Part shown: in pieces, positions 32,341 through 43,629 of the stretch
How positions within the stretch are numbered: position 1 is the stretch's first letter
Layout of the letters: each line of letters opens with the position of its first letter
Assembly: GCA_947184155.2 (NCBI GenBank)
Contig: CAMXCT020000114.1
Span: forward strand, 679,001 to 743,000
DNA: 64,000 nt
Direction: 5' to 3'
From: Cladocopium goreaui
Lineage: Eukaryota > Sar > Dinophyceae > Suessiales > Symbiodiniaceae
Position numbers and translations under genes: made by a program
The notes under the pieces: model-generated
Seen by the model: the letters and a program-made list of their open reading frames with translations, nothing else
What the model was told of the DNA's origin: nothing
Databases searched by the model: none

Positions 32341-32558
32341 TGTTCTCTGCCGGACCTCAACCACGACCATCCACGCCCAGTGTTCCCTGCCGGACCTCAA
32401 CCACGACCATCCACGCCCAGTGTTCCCTGCCGGACCTCAACCACGACCATCCACGCCCAGGGTTCCCTGCCGGACCTCAACCACGACCATCCCCGCCCAG
32501 TGTTCCCTGCCGGACCTCAACCACGAGTATCCCGCCCAGTGTTCCCTGCCGGACCTCA
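32339..32558. repeat. 40-bp tandem repeat, about 5.5 units
   Basis: The unit begins TGTTCCCTGCCGGACCTCAA and continues CCACGACCATCCACGCCCAG; copies are nearly identical, so the array is young. It stays open in all forward frames because of base composition. Confidence 0.95.
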
Positions 32559-32574
32559 TGTAGGAAGATATGGT

Positions 32575-33015
32575 CAAAGAATGTGCAGAAGAAAGTAGAA
32601 AGCCAGATAGAATGCCAGAAGATATGCCAGAAGATATGTTAGATAGAATGCCAGAAGATATGCCAGATAGAATGCCAAAAGATTTGCCAGATAGAATGCC
32701 AGAAGATATGCCAGATAGAATGCCAGAACATATGCCAGAAGATATGCCAGAAGATATGCCAGATAGATCTGCCAGAAGATATGCCAGATAGAATGCCAGA
32801 AGATATGCCAGAAGATATGCCAGATAGATCTGCCAGAAGATATGCCAGATAGAATGCCAGATAGAATGCCAGAAGATATGTTAGATGCCAGAAGATATGC
32901 CAGATAGAATGCCAAAAGATTTGCCAGATAGAATGCCAGAAGATATGCCAGATAGAATGCCAGAACATATGCCAGAAATATGCCAAAGATATGTCAGATA
33001 GAATGCCTCAAGATT
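32575..33015. repeat. 12-bp repeat AGAAGATATGCC / AGATAGAATGCC
   Basis: About 36 dodecamer units, so the frame is kept throughout; the + translation alternates MPED and MPDR tetrapeptides. The opposite strand is also open. This is the centre of the palindrome and is not duplicated in the arms. A protein-coding role is unsupported, since both strands are open and no start or splice context stands out. Confidence 0.93.
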
Positions 33016-33059
33016 TGCCAGTAAGAAAATGTATAAATTCATGGTGGGGATCACACGAA

Positions 33060-34270
33060 GTAAAGTAATTTTTTTTGGGATTTTTGTTGGGGGATTTTTA
33101 TTTTTTTGGGGGGATTTATTTTTTGGTTTTTTGATTTTATATTTCATTTTTTGGATTTTATTTTTTTTGTTTTTTTTTTTTGGGGGGGATTTTTTTTTTT
33201 TTGGGATTTTATTTTTTTGTTTTTTTTTGAAATAATATTGTCTTTTTTTTGTTCTCTTCCCGAATGCGTAGCAAGGGTTCCCGTTTTTCACTCTGGGGGT
33301 TGAGGTTGTGTTCGCTCGACGTTGCGTTTGTGGTCGCAACCGTCCGCAACCGTCCGCAACCGTCTTCCGCACCTTCGTACGAACTCCGTATGGCCGTGCC
33401 TATGGGAAGTTCTGCAGAGGTGGTCATTTTTGGAGGTTTCCAATGCGTCGTTGCTTCGTTTCGCGTGGCAGGCGTGGCACTTCGTGACATTCAGACGTGT
33501 TTTGTAATTGTAACGTGTCGAAAGTCGTTTTCTGTGGCAGGCGCAATACTTTTGCGACGTTTTCAGAAGATGTGTTGCATTTTTCGTGGCAGGCGCAGCA
33601 CTTTGGACGTGTCCATCGTCATTTTTCGTGGCAGGCGCAGCACTTTAGACGTATCGTGTTGCGTGTTTTTTGTAAAAAAATGGACGGAAGCTTCGCACGA
33701 AACATTGATTTTGAAGTAGCAAAATTTAGAGGTTCCTAGGAAACCTCGTAGGAAAACGTCGATTATGAAGCTACAAAATGTGAAAAGTGGAGGAGGTCTC
33801 GCACGAAATGCTCGTTTTTCTGCACCCACGTGTCTCGCCTCGCTCCAAAACATCTCCTTTTCGAAGGTTTCCAAGCAGGTTGTCATGTCGTTTTGCGTGG
33901 CAGGCGTGGCACTTTGTGACATTCCAACCTGTTTGATAACGTGTCGAAAATGTCAAAATTGGAGGAGGTCTCGCACGAAATGCTCGTTTTTCTGCACCCA
34001 CGTGTCTTGTCTCGAGTCTCTGGTTTTCCTGTGGCGTCACCGTGTCTAAGGGGGAAGCTGCAAAATATCTCCTTTTCGAAGGTTTCCAGGCAGGTTGTCA
34101 TGTCGTTTTGCGTGGCAGGCGTGGCACTTTGTGACATTCCAACCTGTTTGATAACGCGTCGAAAATGTCAAAATTGGAGGAGGTCTCGCACGAAATGCTC
34201 GTTTTTCTGCACCCACGTGTCTCGTCTCCAGTCTCTGATTTTTTCCCGTGTCTTGTCTATGGGGGAAGCT
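33060..34270. repeat. Right-arm copies of the inner repeats
   Basis: Reverse complement of roughly 30,771-32,110: the T/G tract (33,069-33,240), CTGCCACG repeats (33,300-33,680) and two 215-bp units (33,770-34,255). Confidence 0.88.
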
Positions 34271-35235
34271 CCGCATTCCACACTCTACAATTTACGCGCC
34301 ACACTCCACAATTTACACTTTAGACTCCAAACTCCACACTCTACACTTTACACTCCACACTTTACACTTTGCACTTTACACTCTTCACTCCCCACTCGAG
34401 ACTTTACACTCCGCACTCCACACTTTACACTCCACACTCCTCACTCTACGCTTTACACTCGACACTTTACATTACACTCTACACTCCACACTTGACATTT
34501 TAAACTCGACACTTTACACTCCACGCTCTACACTTTACACTCCACACTCCACACTACACTTTACACTCCACACTCTGCACTTTGCAGTCCACACTCTACA
34601 CTTTACACAGCGGACTCCACACTCCACACATTACTCTCCACACTTTACACTTTACACTCCCCACTCCACACTTTACACTCTGCACTCCTCACTTTACACT
34701 CCACACTTCACACTCCACACTCCACACTCTACACTTTCCACTCCACACTCCACACTCCACAGTTTACACTTTACATTCCTCACTCCACACTCCACACTCT
34801 ACACTTTACACACTACACTCCACACTCTACAATCTACACTTTACACACTCCACACTCCTTACTCCACACTTTACATTCCACACGCTACACTCCACACTCC
34901 ACACTCTACACTTTCCACTCCACACTCCACACTCTACGCTTTACACTCCACACTCCACGCTCCTCACTTTACACTACACACTCCCCACACTACACTTTCC
35001 ACTTTCCACTCCACACTCTACACTTTCGACTCCACACTCCCCACTCCACACTTTACACTCCAAATTCCACACTCCACAATTTACACTTTAGACTCCTGAC
35101 TCCACACTCCACACTCTACACTTTCCACCCTACACTCCACACTCTACACTTTACACTCCACACTCCACACTTTACACTCCACACTCTACACTTTACACTC
35201 CACACGCTACACTCCACACTCCACACTGCAGACTG
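34270..35235 (+). repeat. Heptanucleotide array, right arm
   Basis: About 138 units of YACACTY on the + strand (CACACTCCACACTTTACACT pattern), inverted relative to the left array and shorter. Confidence 0.93.
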
Positions 35236-35469
35236 GTAACGGGGGAAATATGTACAAGACTGTTCACATAAACTATTGCAGAAAAGTGTTTTGCGTGATT
35301 GCATTTCCATGTGTTTGACATCTGTACCATTAACATACGTGTGAGCATTCGGGTTTGTGGGCTGCATCTTGTTTTATGTATTTATCTTTTTCGGTTTCAT
35401 TTTCGTTTTGTTGATTTATTGTTTTACTTTCTTTTTATTTTTATCTTTTCATTATTTTGGGTTGTTGGT

Positions 35470-35900
35470 CATTTTTAATTCTATCTCTTTTTATTTTTAT
35501 TTTTTAAATTTATTCATGTGTTTTTGTTTTTTGTTTATTTTTTTGTTTTTATTTTTTTCCAATTTGTCTTTGTTTTTTTCCTAATGTTTTTTGTTTTGAT
35601 TCCTATTCATTTAAATTATTTTTTTGGGAAATAATAAAATATGTTTTTTTAATTTTATTCTATGCTCATAGGTTTTTTGAGAGAGGGCGCTGGCGTTGAC
35701 ACTGATCGGTTTGCTTGCATTTTTTCTTGACAACCCCAATGTGCATCTAGGGTATGGCTCACGCATGTGCCAGACCTGCCAAGATAAATACCAAAACCGA
35801 AAATTCATTTCGGCTACAACCCATAGGTCGCGAAAGTTAGCATCGCAAACACCGCTTTTCCAATTTGTTGGCGAAGAATATTATAGAATTTAGGGATTTA
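35470..35900 (+). CDS. Possible exon near 35.7 kb, unknown product
   Basis: After a T-rich tract (35,370-35,680), a + frame at 35,740-35,891 reads LGYGSRMCQTCQDKYQNRKF, continues to PLFQFVGEEYYRI and stops at TAG. Composition is protein-like with a CxxC pair. No clear border. The stretch 35,900-36,245 shows nothing further. Confidence 0.35.
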
Positions 35901-36245
35901 GCACTTGGTGTGCGGTGGGCCACAGGATTGCCAGCTTGGCTCCTGTTCCGACAGCTTCCGCAAGGGTTTGACAACTGAACTATGGGGATGTAGCCAGCAA
36001 TCGTTGAGATGAGAGGGTTTTCAAAAATGATAAAATGGATAAATTACAGGCTAGAACCCAAAGATAGGTAGATAGAACTGCGGATGTCAGCATAGTCAAC
36101 TTGGATAGGATGGGTCATCAGAGCAAAGATCGTCACCAGAGGGAGATGCTCAACCGTTGAATGGTGATATCCCAGCGGCTCAGTTCCCCACTTGTCATTT
36201 CTGTTGAAACCGCAATTCCTGGTGACTCGGAAGACATCCAGTCAG

Positions 36246-36353
36246 GCATAGTGTGCTGGAGAATGGTCTGCGCGTGGTGAATATTGTGGATCCCAACACC
36301 ACCCAGGCCGATGGTTGGAGCTCCATGTGCTCTGGAATGTCAGAAAAAGCTGG
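36246..36353 (+). CDS. M16 peptidase exon a
   Basis: Acceptor atccagtcag; frame HSVLENGLRVVNIVDPNTTQ then ADGWSSMCSGMSEKAG; donor GG|GTAAAT (phase 2). It corresponds to the first beta strands of the M16 fold (x-L-x-NGLRV). Confidence 0.8.
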
Positions 36354-39300
36354 GTAAATGGCAGGTTTCCAAGGAAAATGATCTCATTTGGATGATATGG
36401 ATCTTCCGTTTCAAACTCTTCCTCAGAGGCTTGGTCATAGCGTGTGATGGCACTCTAGCGCCCAATAGATGTCAGGGAAGGTGTTCATGTAGGGTGCGCT
36501 CCACTGCGCAGGCGGCTGTAGCTGTGGCAGTGACGGTCGGCTCTTTCTCTGATCCCGAGGCCGCGAGGGATGACAAGAAAATGAAGCTTGGGCAATCTGA
36601 AAGAGGGTTGTATATAGGATGGAGCATGACAGGGTGAATGGGATTTCACGGGATTTCCCTAGTTTGGCAAAGACCCCTGAGAGATTGCAGTTTGCAGCCA
36701 CTGATTTATTACAGTTGTGTGTCCCAATTCGAGCCGGCACTAGAATTTTTCGTTATATATATATATTTCATCAATTTTTGGTAGACCATCTCAGTTTTGA
36801 CCCACACACGCCAGGGCTTTGATGGTTTGGCACATTTGCTGGAGCATTCTATGTTTCTCGGTTCCCAGAACTTCCCAGAGAGGCACTGGATGGGTGGGAT
36901 ATGGCGGATAAGACGAAAACAAATCAGCCGTAGATTCCTGTAGTCTATGGCTCACGCGTTGGAAAAAATAGGGAATGTTGCAATGTTCAAGCCAGACTCT
37001 GATGAGGTTTAGTGGGTGCCGTTGGGTGTTTTCTGATCCGCAGGTCAGGTTTTGATGCTTGGCTTGCGCAGAACGGAGGAAGTTCCAATGCCTACACTGC
37101 TGAGGTGGGGATGTTCCACGATGCGACTAGATTCTAGATATTTTCTGATGGGGCACCACCTACTGGATAGAAAGGGAATGAACATGAACATCTATATGTC
37201 TATATGTCTAAGTCTACATAAGTCTACCAGAATCTACCAGCCATTTTTGTGCTTCCCAGGGTAGGTTTTGACCATTTTGGAGCCATTCAGCTAACAGGAA
37301 ATGGGTCAAAACATGTCCAAAGCATCCATCCTAAACCTATTTGATTCATTTTGATTCTCCCTTGTGAATGGGGGAGATGTTTACATCCATGGACAAGCAG
37401 CTATTTCGGTGTGAAAAGGGGGTACTGGAGTTTGACACAGTCTGACCATGTTGGTCCGGGACACAATCGACAAACTATTGCGGATGTCATCAGCAATACT
37501 GCAAACATTTGGTGTTTCCACATCGACCATTTCCTGGTCGACCTTGTGTCAGGGCAAATGATTTCCAGTTTTAGACCATGTGGCGTCAACTTGAACTTTC
37601 GAACTAACAGGAACAGACTGTCTTCTACGCTTCAGTGAGTGGGAAGGTGCGACCACTTCAGCACCCTGACCTTGGGAGGGCTGATGGGTCATGATTTATT
37701 TCACATATTTCACCAGCAAATTTTTGCACATTCGATTGCCGTAAAACCCATGGCAAACCTTCGGCATTTTCGGCACCTGCCTTGACACATGCCAATTTTG
37801 GCCATGGAATCCATGGATCAAAGAGCTCGTGCCCTATAGTTCACATCAAACTAGCAGGTACTTATGGATTTTCATCCCATCTTGATCCATCTTGGACAAT
37901 CATCCAAAACTATGGAAAAGACCATGGAAAATCATGGAAAACTATAGAACATCATGGAAAATCATCCAGAAAATCATAGATTGTGACCGATTGTGACCCA
38001 TCCATGGCATGGTGCCCCCTGTGAGGCGCTCGCGGGAGCGATGCAGCGCTATGCCGACATCTTCTCCCAGCCCACCTTCAACGCCTCCTGGGTGTGGGAC
38101 GAGGCGGTGCACGTGGAACGGAGGACGTGCTGAGTTTAAGATCTAAGGATGACACTTAAAAGTGGTATCAACATGTATCAGCTCATTAAAGGTGGGATTG
38201 TAGATGATATGATTGTCGCAATGTTTGTTTCCATCACCAGGTACATTTTTTTTTAAAGAACAGGGGACTGTGGGAGTGCAACTTTTCTGCATATGACTTA
38301 GTTTAATGACCTTGTCTGTTTCTGACCACAAACCATATGTATATATATATTCTTCATTGGCACAACCATAAAACACAATCATTTTTTTGCTTTGGCATCC
38401 AGACCAAAAAACAAAAAGCAACCCTATGTCTCAACCAATCATGGACCTTCATTGACTTGTTTTATTGTGTTTTGTATATTGAGTTGGATGCCAAAGCGGA
38501 AGAGCAATGTGCAGACAGCATTGAAGAAATTAATAGGTTTTCTCGAGGTTTCTCCAACTTCTGCCCAACATTTTCAAAACCCAATGGAACAAAAACAAAC
38601 CCACGGAGGTCCATGAGTGGTTGACCCATGTCTACTCAGCCATGATGATGTGTATGAAGAATTAGTAACTAGGACCAACAACATACTGTAAAACTGACAC
38701 AAAAACGCACTCCCACAGTCCCCCGCTCTCTCTTTTTTTTTGGGGGGGGGCAAGGGCCGTTCGACTCGCAGGTGCAGGCTGTGGACAGCGAACACAACAA
38801 GAATCGCAAGAGCCAAGAATGGCGGGTGGAGAGTTTGATCAACCTGATGGCCGCAGACTCTTTGCCTCAACTCCTGAGAACATGGCTTGGGGATAGCATG
38901 GCAACTAGATGAGATTTAAGGTGAATAAGTTGCAACATCAAACTTGGGGGATGCTTGTGATCAATTTCCCATGGCAAACCTCCGACGATTTTGTTTAGCC
39001 TCATTGGTTGCCCAATCATGTGGTAAACCCAATGATAGACCTAGTATTTGGGGATTGTTTAAGATTGTTTATACAACCCATTTATGGTCATTTTATTTAA
39101 CCCATTTTAATGGAGTACATTTTTGTTTATTATTGGGTTTAGATAACATGTACTCCATTATTAAATTATTGGTTACTTCTCCATCCCCGCTTAGGAGAAG
39201 CCGATGATTCGCTTCCACACGGGCAATGTGCAAACCCTGCGCAGTACTAATGAGGCCATGAGAGGGCCTTGTCTGAAAATTGATGGGAAAACCAGGGGAA

Positions 39301-39758
39301 ACCTCCAAAAAATCAAATGATTATGCTTGGTCTTCATCATTTTCACCATTGACAATTTTTGGGTATTGCCAATTTTCGCCCACACGCATATGGAGGATGC
39401 ATCAACACTGTCAAAATGATTGGATTAATGCAATGCTCAAAACATTCCAACCGTTTCGATCTACTACTTGGAGGGCGAACATTGGTTATTCCTTAAGGGT
39501 ATTCATACTTCCAGACAGTACAGAGGTCCCTAGATGCCAGCAAGACAGCATCGATTTTTCCAGGATTTGGTAGATGATAGTTCCCTTATTTCTTTTGCAA
39601 CTTTTCGATGTATTTGGGGTCTATACAGTCTATAGATGATATCATGATATCCTGCTTCCTCGTGGGAGCTTGAACAAATTCGGTGATGCTGCGCCCGCGC
39701 AGTACACCTTGGCCGCAAAGATCAAGGCATTCTTCGCCCAGCACTACTGTCCCCCCAG
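36246..39758 (+). CDS. M16 (insulysin-like) zinc metallopeptidase, N-terminal domain
   Basis: Nine exons join with consistent phase and follow the M16 N-terminal domain: 36246-36353, 36493-36562, 36815-36893, 37049-37104, 37441-37536, 38026-38112, 38772-38852, 39195-39254, 39703-39758. Landmarks are LENGLRVVNIVDP, VGSFSDPEAGFDGLAHLLEH, MFLGSQNFPERHW, AQNGGSSNAYTAE, QRYADIF, VQAVDSEHNKN and RFHTGN. The inverted zinc motif HxxEH is intact as HLLEH; the third ligand Glu probably lies in AVDSEH. M16A enzymes degrade oligopeptides in a closed chamber made of two halves. Introns starting 36,563, 38,853 and 39,255 need GC donors, and the last exon a GA donor. Exon 37,441 may carry about 20 residues extra compared with insulysin. 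Earlier exons and the remaining three domains were not recognised, so completeness is unknown. Confidence 0.85.
36493..36562 (+). CDS. M16 peptidase exon b
   Basis: Acceptor tcatgtag; STAQAAVAVAVTVGSFSDPE is the strand leading to the zinc helix. The exon most likely ends at GAGGCC before a GC donor, since this joins in frame to GFDGLAH. The frame stays open to 36,636, so read-through is possible. Confidence 0.8.
36815..36893 (+). CDS. M16 peptidase exon c, zinc motif
   Basis: Acceptor cacacacgccag; GFDGLAHLLEHSMFLGSQNF and FPERHWM. It contains HLLEH, the catalytic HxxEH with Glu as general base. Donor ATGG|GTGGGA. Confidence 0.88.
37049..37104 (+). CDS. M16 peptidase exon d
   Basis: FDAWLAQNGGSSNAYTAE, the conserved GG-SSNA-T segment, ending at a GAG|GTGGGG donor. 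The acceptor is the second AG (gcaggtcag), chosen because it keeps phase with exon c. Confidence 0.87.
37441..37536 (+). CDS. M16 peptidase exon e
   Basis: Phase-0 exon ending TANIWCFHIDHFL before GTCGAC; it aligns with the strand following NAFTS in the family. The first 19 or so residues (starting SDHVGPGHNRQTIAD) have no counterpart in insulysin, so the acceptor choice is uncertain. Confidence 0.55.
38026..38112 (+). CDS. M16 peptidase exon f
   Basis: Very GC-rich. ALAGAMQRYADIFSQPTF then NASWVWDEAVH, matching the family helix (ALDRFAQFF-like). Donor CAC|GTGGAA; phase 0 on both sides. Confidence 0.85.
38772..38852 (+). CDS. M16 peptidase exon g
   Basis: Acceptor cgactcgcag; VQAVDSEHNKNRKSQEWRVE then SLINLMA. 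AVDSEH..N is a family hallmark and likely holds the third zinc ligand. It most likely ends at ATGGCC before a GC donor. Confidence 0.85.
39195..39254 (+). CDS. M16 peptidase exon h
   Basis: Acceptor cccgcttag; EKPMIRFHTGNVQTLRSTNE, matching the family F(G/H)TGN-x-x-TL segment. The 3' end is placed at a GC donor and is tentative. Confidence 0.75.
39703..39758 (+). CDS. M16 peptidase exon i
   Basis: Acceptor cgcccgcgcag; YTLAAKIKAFFAQHYCPP corresponds to the helix-loop before the end of domain 1 (x-F-x-x-x-YY-x-A-type). The end is AG|GACTTG, which would be a GA donor. Confidence 0.65.
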
Positions 39759-42700
39759 GACTTGACGGGACTGGGTTGGGAATCACTTCAGTTCTCAGGA
39801 AACCGGAAGAATCAGGTGACTAGTTGTGGGAACTCAGGGTTGAACCAACTGGCAAATGTTGGCCAGATTCAGATTCTAGATTGCTTGGCGTGCAAATCGT
39901 GCAGATACGTACAGAGTATACAGAGTATACAGAGTATACAGAGTATACAGAGTATACAGAGTATACAATATAATGTCTTGACAAGAAATGCCTCTGGCTA
40001 AGGGCTTTGGGTGAAAAGATTGATTTGTACTTATATAAATTATATAGCTCACTGAAAGCATCCTCTCAAACCACATCTTGTTCACTTTACGTTCAATTTG
40101 TGTTAAAAAGCATTGTGAAACTCTTGGGCGGGACGGCGAAACCACTCACTTTGCATCATTGAACTGCTAGGTTTTGCAAGTCGTGGTGGACACAAGGTTC
40201 CACCAGCGGTTCCTGCCCGCGGCCGTTTGAAGGTCTCACTTAAGGCGTTTCACCCCTTCACACGCCCAGACAGAATTTTCGAGCTGCGCTTTTTGGTCAA
40301 AGGCCCAACATTGGTAGGTGAGACACGTGACTGTGCTCGGGCACTTTTATCACAGCCATCGCACCTCCCAATCCCAAGCCGTCCACTCAGTGCATGTGGC
40401 ATGCGGCACCGGCTGCCATGACCTTGCTTCCTTCTTCGCCAAAAGGCTATGTGAGCCCGAAAGATGAGGCCGGGGAATCCACGGCTCCACAGTTGTGTCA
40501 CAGCTGGAATCGCTGGAATCCAACTTTTAAGGGACAATTGGCTTGGCAATCTCACATTGGCCAAGAATCTCACTTTTTTTGAATTGTGTGAGAATGGGCA
40601 AAATCTCTGCTCCCCCAAAAGTCCCACATGTCCCGTCTGCATCCCTTTTTGATACTTTCCTTTGGAACTATTTGTCAAATATGCCTCTTCTTGTGGTCCT
40701 TTCTGGTTGGATCCAGTGTAATTGATTGAAACCAGCGACAACGGCCCCAGTGTTACCTCTCTCTGGTCTTGATCATTATACCATTGTTCCCACCTGTTGG
40801 ATACCACCATTCATTCAGCTTCTCATGTGGAAAGCCCCAACCAAGGGACCATTTTTATGGCGGGGGTTTGAACATGTTTCAACCATTCCCCCAGATTTTG
40901 GAGTGAACATGTTTCAAAAAAAAAAAACATATTTTGGAGTTGATGATGAAATTCTATGACATTGAATCATTGGTTTGCATCCCACATTGATCACATTTAG
41001 CTCCGAGAAGAGCTTGGGGATCATGGCAGCAGCGGGCCCGACAGCAGCGAGTCCTCCTGTGAGGCCGGGATCCAGGTTCTTGATATACACTGATTGATGT
41101 GTGATTGATGTGTGATGATGTGTGTAGTGTATATATAGTATATGTATAGATGTACTATATAACGTATATAGTATATTTATGCCAGTATTAGAGTTCTGAG
41201 TTTGTGTCAAAAAAGTCGGAATTGAAGCTATCAAATCATGGAAGCTTCGCCGAGTGAAGCAACATGGATTGGTGAAGCTTCAAAAGTGGTTTCCTGAAGG
41301 ATTTCCAGTTTTCATCCCGCTTTGGGGGACAAAGCCCAATGTAGTACTTGGTTGGCGTGTGATTGTGTTTCCACCCTGCATGTATGTGGTTTATGGTGAA
41401 AAACGCTGCAAAACCAGTCTAACACCGCCATTATGTATGCGTGTGTGTATCGATTATGTACATACACATGAATTATATCAGTTTTTTTTCAGTATTTTTT
41501 TGGTTGATTCGTGGTGTCCCCATTAGAATTTCGTCAAAACCCGCTGTAAATGCGATGTTGGTTAATAGAGATTCATGGAGACACCTTGCAGTTGCGATGG
41601 TGACCAGCACTATCTTTTGTGATTTTGACAGTGCAGAAGTGGATCCTATTGAAAGGACCCAAGCACAAATCTCACAACTGTCCACCAGCTACACCAGGCA
41701 ACTCCTTTGATGCATGAACATATCAAAATGCAAAATACACTGTAAAAACGCAGTACAAAATGAAGTTTTCACAAATTGGGCTTTGTTAAATATTGTTAAA
41801 TATTTTTCGTCTCCAAGGAACCACAATGACAATGTCGTTATCCTGAAAACACGGTTCCTATATAGCCTGAGCCTATAAACGCATGACTATGTCGAGATGA
41901 ACGTCAATAGGATTGACCTGACAGTGAAAGGCAACAAGGGGTTGGACAAGGGTAGTAGTGAAATCGGGTACCTATTTAACCTATTTGCTGTATGGCCGGC
42001 TCCGGCGCCAACTTGCGTTTCTTGTTGAATGAAACCTGGCAAAGGAAAATTCACCAGTTGCCGTTGAATTCATAGATGATTTTGCCGCTGAAGCCTGAAG
42101 CTGGGGTTTTCCCTTGCTGTGTTGGATTCGCAGAGGGTTAAGCAGCGCTGGGCCAGGAGTCCGATTCAGAAGGCTCTTCAATGGGGTGACTTGGTGTGAA
42201 GATCACTGAGTGATGTTGGCAGGTCGTACGAAATAACAAGTCGCTTAGAAGTGCTGGCAGCTTCATACCATGGTGCTGCTTGATGGATTTCTCGTGATTT
42301 GGCAACAGTAAGAAGAGGTGTTGCCTCTAAAGTGCACATGGCGTATCATAGAATCCTTTCCGTTCCTTCCCTTCACTCGCTCGTGCTAAAAATGTAATGA
42401 GCCTGGCAAGAAAAGTCTCAGAAAGACTGCCCTCCATCTCCAGGATTTGCAGACAGCTGGATGATGAGAGGGGTTCTGACAACGATGCGAGTTCCTCGAC
42501 ACATCTGGAATGGAGATCTGAGGGTTTGGTATGGTTTGGTTCGACACATCTCCGGATCAAGTAGGTCAATATTGGGGACAGTGGTGGAACTCTTCAAACG
42601 GACGGGCTCTGTTGCTGTGTCTTTCATTTGGTCCCAGGGGACACGCATATATAATCATATAATATCATATATCTATATATCAATCTATATCTATATCTGA

Positions 42701-43094
42701 TATCTATATATACAGTATATACAGTATACACACCTTGAAGGGGTGTTTTCCGAGTAAGCTCCTTTCCGCACATGATGCATATGTGAACCCCAATACGACC
42801 AGCTTCAAAGTTCCTTTGTAACAACCAGTGACATTGACTTTGAAACCAAGAGGCTCCAGTCCAGTTGTTGTGAAAAAAAGTAGTGACGCTCTAAGGGCAG
42901 AAAGGAATCATCACCAAATCCATTTCTATCTATGGATGCCACTAAGCATCTTGCCAACATCCTATTTTTCTTTGGTGTTCAGAATTAAAAGGACAATCTA
43001 CATCAATCTACTACAGGAAGCCTCTAGAATTTCTGGGCAAAAACAAAGTCTTCCGGCTGTCCCTTGAATCGCCCCGTTGCTGATTTGATCCAAG
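39759..43094 (+). other. Intron-like DNA with candidate exons, downstream of M16
   Basis: Protein-like patches without confirmed family: 40,260-40,420 (RIFELRFLVKGPTLVGETRD); 40,990-41,085, GC-rich, open on both strands (GIMAAAGPTAASPPVRPG on +, GLTGGLAAVGPAAAMIPKL on -); 41,540-41,710 (VTSTIFCDFDSAEVDPIE); 42,130-42,200 (VKQRWARSPIQKALQWGDL then stop); and 42,461-42,640 (RVPRHIWNGDLRVWYGLV). Some may be later exons of the M16 gene, but none matched domains 2-4 by eye. Confidence 0.3.
39909..39967. repeat. 9-bp repeat ATACAGAGT
   Basis: Six uninterrupted units. Confidence 0.97.
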
Positions 43095-43225
43095 GAGACG
43101 GTCCATGCCGCTTGGAGCGGACCCGACTCTGGCGGAGGGAAGTGGTAGAGCGAAACATCAAGTTTGGTGCCATGGCTGCACTGCTGTGGGGGCTCCGAAA
43201 GCTTCCATGGCTGGACCCGTCATGA
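43095..43225 (+). CDS. Terminal exon, unknown product
   Basis: After gatccaag the frame reads DGPCRLERTRLWRREVVERN, continues IKFGAMAALLWGLRKLPWLD and ends PS-TGA at 43,223-43,225. It looks like a membrane- or helix-forming C-terminus. The composite repeat begins about 140 bp downstream, so this may be the last exon of the gene block before it. Confidence 0.5.
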
Positions 43226-43629
43226 CCCGTCCCAAAAGGATAGAACAGAGATGTCTCAATGATGTCTCACTATTTTTGTGGAACTTCTTTTTTTCTGTTT
43301 GGTTGCTGTAAGTGTAGTGAGCCAGACCGTTTTTAACGGTATGGGGTTCAACAAAAAATATCTAAGGCATCAAAAAATAAATATTTAAGGCATCAATAAA
43401 CACATATTTAAGGCATCAAAAAAACATATTCAATTTTCCTGCGCTGGTGTAGTGTTTTGGCCCTTTTATGTAATTTTCAAATCTTGTGGTCTTTGAATCT
43501 CCCGGTCCTTCAGTCCTCTCCCTTCGTCCCCTGGTCCCTTGGTCCTCTGGTCCCTTGGTCCTTTGGTCTTCTGGTCCCTTGGTCCTTCCGTCCCTTGGTG
43601 GCTCTGGTGCCTTAAAACATTTTGAAGAT

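Larger units (their letters stand above)
29140..35470. repeat. 6.3-kb imperfect palindrome
   Basis: The left half (29.14-32.1 kb) and right half (33.06-35.47 kb) are inverted copies around a unique spacer of about 0.9 kb. Order from outside inward: flank with CACACGTATGTTAATGGTAC (about 29,283; complement near 35,340); a heptamer array; 215-bp units with CCACGCCTGCCACGC; a TTGCGGACGG repeat; and an A/C or T/G homopolymer-rich tract. The arms differ by indels. For example, the right arm lacks about 95 bp found at 31,393-31,487, and the arrays differ in length (about 1.37 and 0.96 kb). No transposase and no clear terminal repeat were found. A fold-back element, an inverted duplication or a hairpin-capped rearrangement are all possible. 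Confidence 0.9.

Noticed and set aside
32570-32986. Met-Pro-Glu-Asp / Met-Pro-Asp-Arg repeat protein and its reverse-strand counterpart
   Set aside because: A 12-bp tandem array is necessarily open if its unit is; both strands are open and nothing favours translation.
34248-35099. 283-codon + frame in the right heptamer array
   Set aside because: Same cause as above; repeat translation without start, splice or domain support.
29140-35470. CRISPR array
   Set aside because: Short tandem units without regular unique spacers, in a eukaryotic context.
36663-36740. Exon reading LAKTPERLQFAATDLLQ between M16 exons
   Set aside because: Phase-compatible at first sight, but the M16 domain joins directly from SDPEA to GFDGLAH, so this stretch must be intronic.
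40250-40810. 186-codon minus-strand frame
   Set aside because: No domain or splice context; it overlaps + strand exon-like sequence in the M16 gene direction.
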